Source: Dyella dinghuensis
Lineage (GTDB): Bacteria > Pseudomonadota > Gammaproteobacteria > Xanthomonadales > Rhodanobacteraceae
Direction: 5' to 3'
DNA length: 64,000 nt
Assembly: GCF_003977615.1 (NCBI RefSeq)
Contig: NZ_RYZR01000003.1
Location: forward strand, 780,398-844,397
Shown here: positions 8,875 through 17,738 of the stretch, piece after piece
Layout of the letters: each line of letters opens with the position of its first letter
Position numbering within the stretch: the stretch's first letter is position 1
Translations under genes and position numbers: made by a program
Notes under the pieces: generated by a model
The model's database searches: none
What the model was told of the DNA's origin: nothing
The model's input: only the letters and a program-made list of their open reading frames with translations

Positions 8875-9825
8875 TTAGCGCGACTTGTCAGCCTTGTTGC
8901 GCAGCTCGATCAAGCCGAGCAGGACTTCGTCGCGCTCCGACGCAAGCTGGTCGATCGAGCGCGAACCGACTTCGGCATGAACACCGTCGATCAATTTCTT
9001 CTGCACTTCGGGCGTGAGTTCCGGAGTTCCAAGCACCTTCCACCAGGCAGTCATCGGGCCGGTGAATTGCTGGAAGAAATGTTCGATACCGCCTTGGCCA
9101 CCGCCCAGATGATTGAGCATCAGCTGACCCATGATGCCCCAGCGCAGACCGGGTCCCCAGCACAATGCCGTGTCGACATCGGCGGCACTGACGACATCCT
9201 CGGCGACGAGATGGTAGACCTCCCGTGCCAATGCAGCTTGCAAGCGATTCGCGACATGCCCAGGCACTTCCTTTTTCACGCGCACAGTGCGCTTGCCGAG
9301 GCTCGTGTAAAACTCGTCGACGCGCTCGATCGTATCCTTCGACGTCTTTGCACCGCCGACAATCTCGACCAAGGGAACAAGATGCGGTGGATTGAACGGG
9401 TGACCGATAACGCAGCGTTCGGGATGCAGTGTGCATGCGGACTGGATTTCGCTCATCGTCAGGCCCGACGAGCTTGAAGCGATGATGACGCTAGGCTTCA
9501 ACAGTTCGTCCAATTGACGATAGAGCGTCTTTTTGAAGTCGATTTTTTCCGGTCCATTTTCCTGCACCAGATCGGCGTCTTTAACGGCATCGGTCACGCT
9601 TGCAGTGAACGACAGCCTATCCTGAGAAGCATCGGCTGCAAGACCCAGGCGTTGCATCGCAGGCCACGCTGTTGAAACAAAGCGCCGAAGCGCTGCCTCC
9701 GCATCCGGTGCGACGTCCGTTGCGACTACGTCGAGGCCCTTGGCAAGAAAGAGTGTGGCCCAACTGGCACCGATAACTCCCGTACCGATAATGGCAACTC
9801 GGCGAATAGGCTTGTTTTGCGACAT
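8875..9825 (-). CDS. 3-hydroxyacyl-CoA dehydrogenase (carnitine-dehydrogenase-like)
   Basis: A 316-residue NAD-dependent dehydrogenase oxidising a 3-hydroxy group, usually of a 3-hydroxyacyl-CoA. The Rossmann motif GTGVIGASWA is at about 13-22, followed by DLVQENGPEK, SSSSGLTMSEI and the family signature CVIGHPFNPPHLVPLVEIVGG. The short, stand-alone form is shared by L-carnitine dehydrogenase and L-gulonate dehydrogenase, so the true substrate may be carnitine-like or a plain acyl-CoA. It is translationally close to the upstream propeller gene (1-nt gap, AAGGAG ribosome binding site). Confidence 0.88.
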   Translation of the reverse strand: MSQNKPIRRVAIIGTGVIGASWATLFLAKGLDVVATDVAPDAEAALRRFVSTAWPAMQRLGLAADASQDRLSFTASVTDAVKDADLVQENGPEKIDFKKTLYRQLDELLKPSVIIASSSSGLTMSEIQSACTLHPERCVIGHPFNPPHLVPLVEIVGGAKTSKDTIERVDEFYTSLGKRTVRVKKEVPGHVANRLQAALAREVYHLVAEDVVSAADVDTALCWGPGLRWGIMGQLMLNHLGGGQGGIEHFFQQFTGPMTAWWKVLGTPELTPEVQKKLIDGVHAEVGSRSIDQLASERDEVLLGLIELRNKADKSR

Positions 9826-9826
9826 C

Positions 9827-10756
9827 TCACTTCTCCTTGGGGATTTCGGCGTACGCGATGCCGGTCAAATTGCCCTGCGCGTAGAGGACATTCTTTTCAC
9901 CGGAACCATCGAGCCGCGCGGAGTACATCGATCCCGCAAGATCGGTCACAAACATGCGGTCGCCTTCCACATCCAGAGCAATGCCGATGCCTTCCATCAG
10001 ATGGCTTATGACGATCTCCGGCTCGGCCGGCTTGTTGTCGATAGACGCGCGATTGACCGTGTTACCGCGCGGCGGGTCGCCGCGATCGGTCCAGTACAGC
10101 ACGCGATTGCTCGTATCGAGCTCAAGATCGATCGGCTCGGGCAAACCATCGAAGAAGACCTCGATGTCAGTCCGGTTCGCCGCGGTTTGCCCGGCGGGAA
10201 TTTCAAGATTGGCGCGAAAGATACGGCCGCGGCCCGCGTTGTCCGGTCCCTTTTGCGACCAGTAGATATGCCCGCGTTTCGGGTCGATCGTCAGTCCGAC
10301 GCACCAACGTGTCTGATCCTGGCGCTCGACTTCGCCGTGGCCGGATTCGATCAGTGTCTCCAGCTGCGAACCGTCAAGATTGCAGCGCATGACGCGCATT
10401 CCCTCGCGATCGCACCAATAAAGCTTTCTGTCTTTCTTATCGAGGATGATCTGCTTGGGCGTGTGGGTCCATCCCTTGGGAAGGATCGTCTTGCGATTCG
10501 TGCCGTCGATGTCGGCGCGCTCGATCGATCCATCGTTGAGATTCGGCACACCCATGTTGGTCCAATAAATATGACCAGCATCCGTATCCACTACGATGCC
10601 ATCCGGCAAGTGACAACCCGTCACGATAGTCTCGTGTTCTGTGCCATCCGTATTCATCGAGTGAATGCGCCCGGCGTTTAGCTCAAGCACAAATAGACGA
10701 GCGACAGTGGTGTCGGCATCGACGCCACGATTGTTTTTTTCGGTGATTTCAGACAT
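9827..10756 (-). CDS. Cytosolic YWTD-repeat beta-propeller protein
   Basis: A 309-residue protein of repeated YWTD (LDL-receptor class B) blades: GHIYWTNMG, RKLYWCDREG, GHIYWSQKGPD and RVLYWTDRGDPP recur roughly every 45-50 residues, each with an intervening DG turn (SIERADIDG, VMRCNLDGS). There is no signal peptide, unlike most YWTD proteins, so it should act in the cytosol. It is the first gene of the acyl-CoA operon. SMP-30/gluconolactonase-like propellers often hydrolyse lactones; a similar role here, opening a lactone before CoA activation, is inference only. Confidence 0.75.
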   Translation of the reverse strand: MSEITEKNNRGVDADTTVARLFVLELNAGRIHSMNTDGTEHETIVTGCHLPDGIVVDTDAGHIYWTNMGVPNLNDGSIERADIDGTNRKTILPKGWTHTPKQIILDKKDRKLYWCDREGMRVMRCNLDGSQLETLIESGHGEVERQDQTRWCVGLTIDPKRGHIYWSQKGPDNAGRGRIFRANLEIPAGQTAANRTDIEVFFDGLPEPIDLELDTSNRVLYWTDRGDPPRGNTVNRASIDNKPAEPEIVISHLMEGIGIALDVEGDRMFVTDLAGSMYSARLDGSGEKNVLYAQGNLTGIAYAEIPKEK

Positions 10757-10817
10757 GCGGGACCTGTGTATTCATCTGACGCGAAACGGGTCAGAGGCCG
10801 GCCGCTACGGTGCCGCT

Positions 10818-10835
10818 AATACCAGCCACGGTATT
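10818..10835. promoter_or_regulatory. Candidate operator AATACC-N6-GGTATT
   Basis: Perfect 6-bp arms AATACC and GGTATT separated by 6 bp, centred about 70 bp upstream of the first gene of the acyl-CoA operon. The size and placement suit a dimeric repressor or activator. No regulator gene lies next to it, so the factor is unknown. Confidence 0.4.
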
Positions 10836-10885
10836 GGATGAAACCATCACCTTAGGAATGATTGTGTTTTCTCAGCTCAACGCGA

Positions 10886-10907
10886 ACGAGCGTAAGCCAA
10901 CGCTCGT
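10886..10907. repeat. Inverted repeat with 8-bp arms
   Basis: ACGAGCGT and ACGCTCGT form a perfect 8-bp stem with a 6-nt loop about 140 bp upstream of the operon start. There is no T-run on either side, so a terminator is unlikely. It could be a second regulator site. Confidence 0.4.
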
Positions 10908-11149
10908 CACGCAATCGTTTGGTGATTTGTTTTTAACGGAACAAGGTGCGCAAGCAACGCAGTCATAAACGTTTGCACCGTAAGTTCAATGACCTGCGAA
11001 AAATAAAGGCACCATGCATTGGTGATACGAAAGTGCTAGGTAAGTTATAGAACGTGAGCACGGTTATCAGTCGTCATCCACTGGTAACAATTCTTCTTAC
11101 CGCGATTATTTTTTAACCCACCACTGTAGGGTCAACGCTGTCCGCTAAC

Positions 11150-12091
11150 TTACGCACTCCGAGGAACGAATCCAGGCACGCCCGTCTCCACCACCGCGTT
11201 CAATCGAATGCTTGTCGTGATGAGATGTTCCATCTCATGCATGGCATCGTCGGGCAGCGCGGATATATCAAAGTTCTCACGGATATGCACGGGGTTCGTC
11301 GATGTGGTAAGGAATGCCGTGCCGCGCTGCACTGCCCATGCCAACGCCACTTGTGCCGGCATCTTGCCGACACGCTGTGCGATGGCCTTGATCACCGGAT
11401 CGTCCGTTATTCTCGGTTCCATGCCATGGCCCAATGGAGCATAGGCAAGCAGCACGATGCCATGCTGTTTGCAGAAATCGAGCAGTTCCCATTCGGGAAG
11501 ATAAGGATGGCATTCGACCTGCACGACAGAGGGTTTGATGCGCGCAATGGCAACGATCTCTTTCACTTTCTCCAGCGTGATATCCGATAGACCGATGGAT
11601 CGGCACCGGCCCTCGTCCACCAGACTCTCCATCGCACGCCATGTGTCGACCAATGTGATGTCCGAATCGTAGATCGGCTCGTTCCGCTCGTTCATCGGAT
11701 ACTGTTCATCGCCCGGCTGGAATGCGAAAGGCGTGTGGATCAGATAGGAATCAAGATAGTCGAGCTGAAAACGACGCAAGCTGGCTTCGAACGCAAGCTT
11801 GAGTCTTTCGGGACGATGATTGTTGTTCCATAGCTTGGTGGTGACGAAAAGTTCCTCTCGCTTCACCGTTCCAGCTTCAAAAGCCTCCTGCAGCGCCTCG
11901 CCAACCAGTGTTTCGTTGCGATAAACCTCGGCGCCATCGATATGCCGGAATCCCACTTCCAACGCGGCCTTGATGGCCGGCTTCACTGCATCGACTTTCG
12001 TAATAAGCGTGCCAAAGCCAACGGCTGGGATAGATCCGTTGCCATGATTGAGTGGAATTCTTTTATCGCGAAGATTTTCTGACGTAGACAT
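11150..12091 (-). CDS. Aldo/keto reductase
   Basis: A 313-residue NADPH-dependent carbonyl reductase of the AKR superfamily, cytosolic. The catalytic tetrad is visible as Asp52 and Tyr57 (FRHIDGAEVYRNE), Lys86 (FVTTKLWNN) and His119 (DSYLIHTPF). The AKR signature SIGLSDITLEKV and the late cofactor block VALAWAVQRGTAFLTTSTN are present. The ATG at 12091 was preferred to a longer frame starting at 12136 because family homology begins at about residue 11 from it; the ribosome binding site is weak. Substrate unknown; resembles the 2,5-diketogluconate reductase-like group. Confidence 0.88.
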   Translation of the reverse strand: MSTSENLRDKRIPLNHGNGSIPAVGFGTLITKVDAVKPAIKAALEVGFRHIDGAEVYRNETLVGEALQEAFEAGTVKREELFVTTKLWNNNHRPERLKLAFEASLRRFQLDYLDSYLIHTPFAFQPGDEQYPMNERNEPIYDSDITLVDTWRAMESLVDEGRCRSIGLSDITLEKVKEIVAIARIKPSVVQVECHPYLPEWELLDFCKQHGIVLLAYAPLGHGMEPRITDDPVIKAIAQRVGKMPAQVALAWAVQRGTAFLTTSTNPVHIRENFDISALPDDAMHEMEHLITTSIRLNAVVETGVPGFVPRSA

Positions 12092-12256
12092 GTTTGTGCT
12101 CTCGTGTTGGAAGCCAGGTCCGCGCGGAAGAAACACGCGTCAGCTGCTGTGTGAAACCGAAGTTGCTTGAACATCCCATCCGCATCGATGCCCTGGACGG
12201 AAGCGCCGCTTTTCTTCAAGAACCCGGTAAGTGAGGAAAAGTAGTGGGCCGATCCT

Positions 12257-13726
12257 TCACGGTTTCTCGCGGTACGCTACTCTTTGTTCGAACGCATCGT
12301 GTGAATTTCCTCCGAGTGCAATGGACAGTTGCACGGTGTCGAGGTAACGCGCCGTCTTCGCCTGGATCTGACCGATCAACGCGCGCTGGTAACCGCGCTC
12401 GGCGTCCAGCACGTCGAGCACGCCGATTTCGCCCACTTGATAGCCCTGCCGGTTCAATTGCAGGCTGGTTTGGGCAGCGCTCAACGCGCGCTGCTGCGCG
12501 GCATATTCTTCCGAGTCGTGGTTGATGGCCTGCAGCACGTCCGCCACCTGCCCCAACGATTTGATAACGGTCTGTTGATAATCGGCAAACGATGCGTTGT
12601 AGCCGTCGATGGAAGCGCGACGATTCGCCTTGAGCGTGCCGCCCTCATAAATCGGCCCGGTCAACCCCGCTGCAACACCCCAAAGCGTGCCGATGCCTGG
12701 GCCTGCCTGAGTGAGCGAAGCTGAAAGCTTCAGGTGTGGGTACATATCCGCGGTAGCTACGCCGATCGCAGCACTCGATGCATGCAATTGCGCTTCGGCT
12801 TCGAGAATGTCGGGCCGGTTGCGCGCGAGTTCGGAGGGCAGACTGATGGGTACATCCCCAGGCAATGCAAAATCGCTTAAGTCGAAATTCGGCGCCGTCC
12901 ATTCGCCCGGGCTCTTTCCCACCAGAATCGACAATGCGTGCCGCGCCACATCGCGTTGCTGGGCAAGCGGCGGCAGCAAGGTTTGGTCTTGGGCGAGCTG
13001 CGTCGTAGCCAGCGCGATATCAACCTGCGTAGCTTTGCCGTATTGATGAGCCGTGCGAACCAGTTCGAGATTCTTCTGATCGTCAGCGATCAAAACGTTG
13101 ACGGCGTCAATTTGCGCGCGCGCGGACGCGAGCAGCAATGCCTCGCTGGCGACATCACCGGTGACAGTCAGATAGGCCGCGTCAAATCGATGCTGTTGAA
13201 GTTCGGCGAGTGCCGACTTTTCCTCAACCGACCGTTTCGTACCGCCAAAAATGTCGAAGTCGAAACTCACCTGTGGTCCGACTGCGTAGAAGTTGGATGT
13301 GGATACGCTGGCTCCTTCAATCGCCCGCTGACGGCCGCCCTGCGCTCCAAAACCCACCTGCGGCTTCAGACCACCGGCAGCTGCGGTAACGGCTTCATTC
13401 GCCTGCGCAATCGTTGCGTCCGCCGCTTCCAGATCGAAATTGCCCGCGATGGCTTTATGCATCACGCCATCGAGCTTCGGCGAGCCGAGCGTCGACCACC
13501 AATCACCATCGATGCTCTTGCCCAGATCGATATGTTGAGCGCCAGCAGCCGTATTGCTGGTGCTGAGTTCCTGTTCGGCCTGCGCATCGTAGTGTTGCGA
13601 GACGGGTGCAGCCGGCCTTTCAAAATCAGGCCCCACCATGCATGCGGATAGAAGCACAGACGTAGCGCTGGCAAGGATGACTGTCCTTGCAACGCACCTC
13701 AATGAAATGGATCCAATCAGTTTCAT
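12257..13726 (-). CDS. NodT/TolC-type outer-membrane efflux lipoprotein
   Basis: A 489-residue outer-membrane channel of a tripartite efflux pump. A signal peptide ends in the lipobox LLSACMVGPDFERP, the usual NodT-family start, so the N-terminal Cys should be lipidated. Two outer-membrane efflux protein repeats follow, with long alanine-rich helices (ADATIAQANEAVTAAAGG, SALAELQQHRFDAAYLTV) and the RNRPDILEAEAQLHASSAAIGVA block. It is third in the operon after the adaptor and the MFS pump, 18 bp behind the latter, completing an EmrAB-TolC-like pump. Confidence 0.92.
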   Translation of the reverse strand: MKLIGSISLRCVARTVILASATSVLLSACMVGPDFERPAAPVSQHYDAQAEQELSTSNTAAGAQHIDLGKSIDGDWWSTLGSPKLDGVMHKAIAGNFDLEAADATIAQANEAVTAAAGGLKPQVGFGAQGGRQRAIEGASVSTSNFYAVGPQVSFDFDIFGGTKRSVEEKSALAELQQHRFDAAYLTVTGDVASEALLLASARAQIDAVNVLIADDQKNLELVRTAHQYGKATQVDIALATTQLAQDQTLLPPLAQQRDVARHALSILVGKSPGEWTAPNFDLSDFALPGDVPISLPSELARNRPDILEAEAQLHASSAAIGVATADMYPHLKLSASLTQAGPGIGTLWGVAAGLTGPIYEGGTLKANRRASIDGYNASFADYQQTVIKSLGQVADVLQAINHDSEEYAAQQRALSAAQTSLQLNRQGYQVGEIGVLDVLDAERGYQRALIGQIQAKTARYLDTVQLSIALGGNSHDAFEQRVAYREKP

Positions 13727-13744
13727 GTTGCAACTCCAGGAGTG

Positions 13745-15241
13745 TCACTTGTCGACACGCGGTTTGCGAAGGAACAGAACAAGCGGGCTAGCGATCAGCA
13801 TGACCGCCATCAAAAGTTTGAATTGACCAATGACCCCGACAATCGCTGACTGACTGGTGACCAGATCATTCATCGTGGCGAGTGCCGGCATCGATAGAGA
13901 GCCGGCCGTCTCACTCGCAATGCGGTATGGCCTGAGGTTGTTGGCAAGCGCCAGGTGCATGCTCTGGGTATTGTTGAAGAAGTAGATCTGCACGATTGCA
14001 ATGCCGAGCGTGCTGCCATAAAGGCGCGACAGGTTGAAGAACGCCGTGCCTTCCGAGCGAAATGTCGGGTCCAGCGTGCTGAAGGCAGCCCGTGTCAGTG
14101 CGGGCATCAGAATGCCCAAACCGGCGCCTTGGAAAATGCCTGCCAAAATCACCGCGCGCTCATCCATCAGCGGCGAGTAACCGACCATCTGCCATGTGCC
14201 GTAGACCGCGAGGCACAAGCCACCGATGACGAACAAGCGATTGTCGACGCGCGCTGGCAAGCGCCAAGCGAGGAGCAATGCAGATATCAGTGCAATGCCT
14301 CGCGGAATCGTGATGTAGCCGGCGGTGTGCGCCGGGTAGCCGAATAGCTCTTCGAGTATCGGCGAGGTCAGCGCCAAGGTTGGCAGAAGAACGAAACCCA
14401 ACGCGAAGAACATCACCGTCGAAACACCGAAGTTGCGGTCCTTGAACAACGCCTTATTGAGGAAGTGCTGGTCTTTCGTCAGCACATGCACAATGAAGAG
14501 GTAGAAACCGAGCACGGATGCGATCGTTTCCGCCCATATCTCGGTTGAAGCAAACCACTCCATGCGCTCGCCGCGATCAAGCAGCATCTGCAGACCTGTG
14601 ATGCCTAGTGAAAAAGTCGCCAGCCCAAAGAAGTCAAAAGACGGCCTTTTCTCTGCTTTCTTTTCCCTCAGATAGAAACCCATCGTCAACGCGATAAACG
14701 CGGCTATCGGAAGGCTGAGATAGAAGATCGATTGCCAGCCGACATATTCGCTGAGTGCACCGCCGATGCCTGGGCCGCTCAGCATTCCAAGTAGCGCTGT
14801 CACACTCCATAGAAGGCCGATGTGGCCGTGCCGAAGTGGCGGCAGTTCATCGAGCAGGATAGATATCGACAACGGCGCGAGCGTGCCGCTCGCGGCACCC
14901 TGCAAAATGCGCGCAGAGACGAATTGCAGCGGTGTCGTCGCCAGCGTGTCGAGTATCAGTGCAAAGCTGAAAACCGCGAGCGAAATCTGAAAGACTGCCT
15001 TTCTCCCACATCTGCCCGATAGCCAATGCGTCATCGGCATGACGATGGCGCTCGCGGCGATATAAGAGGTGAAGATCCAGCCGATCTCGTCGTCGGTCAT
15101 CGACAGCGCGCCCTGCACATACGGAAGCGCTGCATTCGGAATCGATATGTTCATCGCCTGCATGAAGGTCGCAAGCATCGCGGCGATGATCAGGAACCGG
15201 TGCGATCTCACATTGGTGCCGGGATCGACGGGGGCATTCAC
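13745..15241 (-). CDS. DHA2-family MFS drug transporter, EmrB-type
   Basis: A 498-residue inner-membrane proton antiporter with about 14 hydrophobic segments. The EmrB/QacA features are MQAMNISIPNAALPYVQGAL in helix 1 and the motif-A region MTHWLSGRCGRKAVFQISL; the motif-C area is LLGMLSGPGIGGALSEYVGW. A GTG start at 15241 is chosen because it forms a GTGA overlap with the adaptor's stop; the in-frame stretch upstream is inside the adaptor gene. The drug cannot be predicted. Confidence 0.92.
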   Translation of the reverse strand: MNAPVDPGTNVRSHRFLIIAAMLATFMQAMNISIPNAALPYVQGALSMTDDEIGWIFTSYIAASAIVMPMTHWLSGRCGRKAVFQISLAVFSFALILDTLATTPLQFVSARILQGAASGTLAPLSISILLDELPPLRHGHIGLLWSVTALLGMLSGPGIGGALSEYVGWQSIFYLSLPIAAFIALTMGFYLREKKAEKRPSFDFFGLATFSLGITGLQMLLDRGERMEWFASTEIWAETIASVLGFYLFIVHVLTKDQHFLNKALFKDRNFGVSTVMFFALGFVLLPTLALTSPILEELFGYPAHTAGYITIPRGIALISALLLAWRLPARVDNRLFVIGGLCLAVYGTWQMVGYSPLMDERAVILAGIFQGAGLGILMPALTRAAFSTLDPTFRSEGTAFFNLSRLYGSTLGIAIVQIYFFNNTQSMHLALANNLRPYRIASETAGSLSMPALATMNDLVTSQSAIVGVIGQFKLLMAVMLIASPLVLFLRKPRVDK

Positions 15242-16350
15242 TGTCCTGCTCCCATACCAGGACTTGCAGCACGAACGCTCTGCTGGGTATCGACTTGCGC
15301 GGTGACACTCATACCCGAGTACAGCGGCCACTTCGGATCGATGTTGTCCAGCTCAAGCCGCACGGGCAAACGTTGCACGACCTTCACCCAGTTGCCGGTG
15401 GCGTTCTCAGGTGGCAACACCGAAAATTCCGATCCCGTCCCGGGGCTGATGCTCACAACGTGCGCCTTGAAACGATGCCCAGGATAGGTATCGACATCGA
15501 CGTTCGCCGCCTGACCCGGTCGCATATGCGTCAAGCCGGTTTCGCGAAAATTTGCTTCGATCCACACATGGCGGCTCGACATCATCGAGAACACCGTGGC
15601 GCCGCTACTGACGAAATCGCCTACCTGCAGATCGTCAACCTTGGTGACGACGCCATCGTCCGGCGCGATCACCGTGGTATAGGAGAGATCGAGCCGTGCG
15701 CGATCCAGTTGAGCTTTTGCCTCGCGAACCGTCGGATGCTGATCGACATCGATATTCGGGTCGCCATTCAATTCGGCGACGCTGTTGGACACGTCCTGTT
15801 GCGCCGACGCAATGTGCTGGCGCGCCACCAAAAGGTCCGTTTGGGCCTGCTCATACGTCGAGCGCGACGTGAAATCCGTGGCGAGCAGTGCCTTCTTGCG
15901 CTCATATTCATGCTCGTCGAAATCGGCCGTAGCCTTGGCTGATTCCACATCGGCCAATTGCCGGCGGTAGGTTGCCTTGAGCGCTTCAACCTGAAGGCGC
16001 GCACTGCCGAGCCGCGCCTCGGCCTGTTCCACGGCGATCCGGTATGGCTCGGGATCTATCTGGAACAACAACTGACCCGCGCGAACCGGTTGATTGTCCC
16101 GCACCGCGATGTTCACCACCTGACCGGGAACCCTCGCGTTGATGGAGACCTTCGCGGCCTGCACAAAAGCATCGTCAGTCGCGACATCGTGCGCGGTGGC
16201 CAGATACCTGGCACCGCCACCTATCACCAGCAACAGCGGCAACGCCGCCATCAGGGGCAGGCGCAGCTTTGCCTTGATGCTCCGGCGCTCGTCTTTCGCG
16301 CGATCACCCGCGTCCAGCCCACCCGCCACTTCGTCAAATTGTTTACGCAT
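15238..16350 (-). CDS. HlyD/EmrA-family membrane-fusion adaptor
   Basis: A 370-residue periplasmic adaptor linking the MFS pump to the outer-membrane channel. One membrane anchor lies near residues 30-48 (LPLMAALPLLLVIGGGARYL), then a biotinyl-lipoyl half-motif VSINARVPGQVVNIAVRDNQ, a long coiled-coil hairpin at about 95-200, and the second lipoyl half SYTTVIAPDDGVVTKVDDLQ. It is the first gene of the efflux operon and divergent from the TetR regulator 146 bp away. Confidence 0.92.
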   Translation of the reverse strand: MRKQFDEVAGGLDAGDRAKDERRSIKAKLRLPLMAALPLLLVIGGGARYLATAHDVATDDAFVQAAKVSINARVPGQVVNIAVRDNQPVRAGQLLFQIDPEPYRIAVEQAEARLGSARLQVEALKATYRRQLADVESAKATADFDEHEYERKKALLATDFTSRSTYEQAQTDLLVARQHIASAQQDVSNSVAELNGDPNIDVDQHPTVREAKAQLDRARLDLSYTTVIAPDDGVVTKVDDLQVGDFVSSGATVFSMMSSRHVWIEANFRETGLTHMRPGQAANVDVDTYPGHRFKAHVVSISPGTGSEFSVLPPENATGNWVKVVQRLPVRLELDNIDPKWPLYSGMSVTAQVDTQQSVRAASPGMGAGQ

Positions 16351-16433
16351 CGCAGATTCCTCAATGACTGCCGGGCTGGCGCAAAGACCGTGACTTGGCT
16401 CTCTACCGAGCGGCCGCGCGCCTGACGCTCATG

Positions 16434-16453
16434 CATGTTGAATTTTGTACATG
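16434..16453. promoter_or_regulatory. Candidate operator between tetR and the efflux operon
   Basis: An inverted repeat CATGT-N10-ACATG, 20 bp overall, lies between the divergent efflux operon (start 16350) and the regulator gene (start 16497). Its core is AT-rich (TGAATTTTGT). TetR-type repressors commonly bind sites of this size in such gaps and control both directions. Confidence 0.45.
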
Positions 16454-16496
16454 TTCGGATAATAATCACCCAGCACACGAGAGGTCAAGTATTTTT

Positions 16497-17126
16497 ATGC
16501 TATCTGGAACAAAAATAGATAAGAGTGAGAAAAAGCCCCGCGGGCGGCCACGCGCCTACGAGCCTGAGACCGCTCTGCGGCAGGCCGCGGAGGCGTTTTG
16601 GAAGAGCGGTTATTCCGGGACCTCACTCGATGACATTTCCGCCGCCACCGGCATGAACCGGCCGAGCCTTCGGGCGGCGTTCGGCGACAAGCACGACATT
16701 TATGTCAGGGCGTTAAGTGGCTACTGGGAACTCAAATTTGCAGCGATGCATAAAGCACTGGAGAGCGGCGGCACCTTGGCCGAAGCCTTGATGAAGGTGT
16801 ACGACGCGGCACTATCGATCTACTTCTCCGGCGACGATCAAGTGCTCGGATGCTTCGTCGTCGGGACGGCCGTTACCGAGGCGCCGGGCGATCCGCAGAT
16901 ACTGGAAATCGCCGCAGAGGGTTTTCGTGCGCTCGATGCCGCGTTTGAAGCGCGCTTCAAACTTGCCCGTACCGCCGGAGAATTGAAACAGGGTGCCGAT
17001 CCCAAAACGCTCGCCCTGCTCGCCTCGGCGACGATGCATTCCATAGCTATCCGCGCTCGCACGGGCACCTCGCGGAATGACTTGAGAAAGCTCGCGCAGA
17101 AAGCGGTCAATGCGATCTGCGAGTAA
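16497..17126 (+). CDS. TetR/AcrR-family transcriptional regulator
   Basis: A 209-residue repressor-type protein. The DNA-binding domain at about 15-65 reads PRAYEPETALRQAAEAFWKSGYSGTSLDDI, with recognition region GMNRPSLRAAFGDKHDIYVRAL; the rest is the helical ligand domain. The ATG at 16497 has GAGAGG about 11 nt upstream and gives the usual length; an upstream in-frame start would add 34 unrelated residues inside the divergent promoter. It likely represses the EmrAB-TolC-like operon next door. Confidence 0.9.
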   Translation: MLSGTKIDKSEKKPRGRPRAYEPETALRQAAEAFWKSGYSGTSLDDISAATGMNRPSLRAAFGDKHDIYVRALSGYWELKFAAMHKALESGGTLAEALMKVYDAALSIYFSGDDQVLGCFVVGTAVTEAPGDPQILEIAAEGFRALDAAFEARFKLARTAGELKQGADPKTLALLASATMHSIAIRARTGTSRNDLRKLAQKAVNAICE

Positions 17127-17173
17127 TCGGTTGATGCAATCCATATTCGCGAATAAAGCATGGGTTCCTGTCG

Positions 17174-17193
17174 AACTCGGCCTCAGCCGAGTT
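17174..17193 (+). terminator. Hairpin between tetR and mug
   Basis: AACTCGGC and GCCGAGTT form a perfect 8-bp stem with a CTCA loop, 48 bp after the tetR stop and 13 bp before the mug start. Only a short T-run follows (GTTTG), so it is at best a weak intrinsic terminator and could instead affect mug translation. Confidence 0.45.
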
Positions 17194-17206
17194 TGCAAGG
17201 TGTGCC

Positions 17207-17725
17207 GTGACTGAAGAACTCCCTGACATCATTGCCGGACGTCTCAACGTGCTCTTTTGCGGAATAAACCCCGGAATGACAGCGGCCGCGACGGGCCATC
17301 ACTTCGCTGGAAGAAGCAATCGCTTCTGGCGTGTCATACATCTGGCGGGCTTTACCCCTGAGGAAATTTCGCCTCAGGACGATCGCACGATACTCAAATA
17401 CGGATGCGGTGTGACATCCGTAGTGAAACGACCGACGGCGAGCGCAGATCAGCTTTCACGGGAGGAATTCACCTCCGCCGCAGTGGAATTCGAGCAGAAG
17501 ATCGCGCGCTATGCGCCACGCCTTGTCGCCTTTCTAGGCAAGGCAGCGTACGCCGCACTGTCAGGTCAACGAGAGCTCGCCTGGGGATTGCAGCCGGCAC
17601 GCATGGAGGGTGCCGCCATTTGGGTTCTGCCCAATCCCAGTGGAAGGAATCGCGCATTCAATCTCGACAGTCTGGTCGATGCGTATCGTCAACTCTATGC
17701 AGCATCCATGCACGAACAACACTAA
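17207..17725 (+). CDS. mug: G/U(T) mismatch-specific DNA glycosylase Mug
   Basis: Removes uracil or ethenocytosine opposite guanine in double-stranded DNA as the first step of base-excision repair. The 172-residue protein has the active-site motif FCGINPG with the key Asn at position 21, followed by TGHHFAGRSNRFWRVIHLAGF and the second motif VLPNPSGRNR. A GTG start at 17207 is used, with GCAAGG upstream. The AAG glycosylase gene follows after 13 nt, making a two-gene repair set. Confidence 0.93.
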   Translation: MTEELPDIIAGRLNVLFCGINPGMTAAATGHHFAGRSNRFWRVIHLAGFTPEEISPQDDRTILKYGCGVTSVVKRPTASADQLSREEFTSAAVEFEQKIARYAPRLVAFLGKAAYAALSGQRELAWGLQPARMEGAAIWVLPNPSGRNRAFNLDSLVDAYRQLYAASMHEQH

Positions 17726-17738
17726 CTGGAGAACTCGG

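Larger units (their letters stand above)
10757..11149. other. 393-bp gap with symmetric sites, promoter region of the acyl-CoA operon
   Basis: No convincing reading frame is present. The half nearest the operon holds two inverted repeats, listed separately. The part from about 10920 to 11149 is clearly more AT-rich than its surroundings and contains the short palindrome AAACGTTT. The operon promoter on the minus strand should lie here; no -35/-10 pair stands out. Confidence 0.5.
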
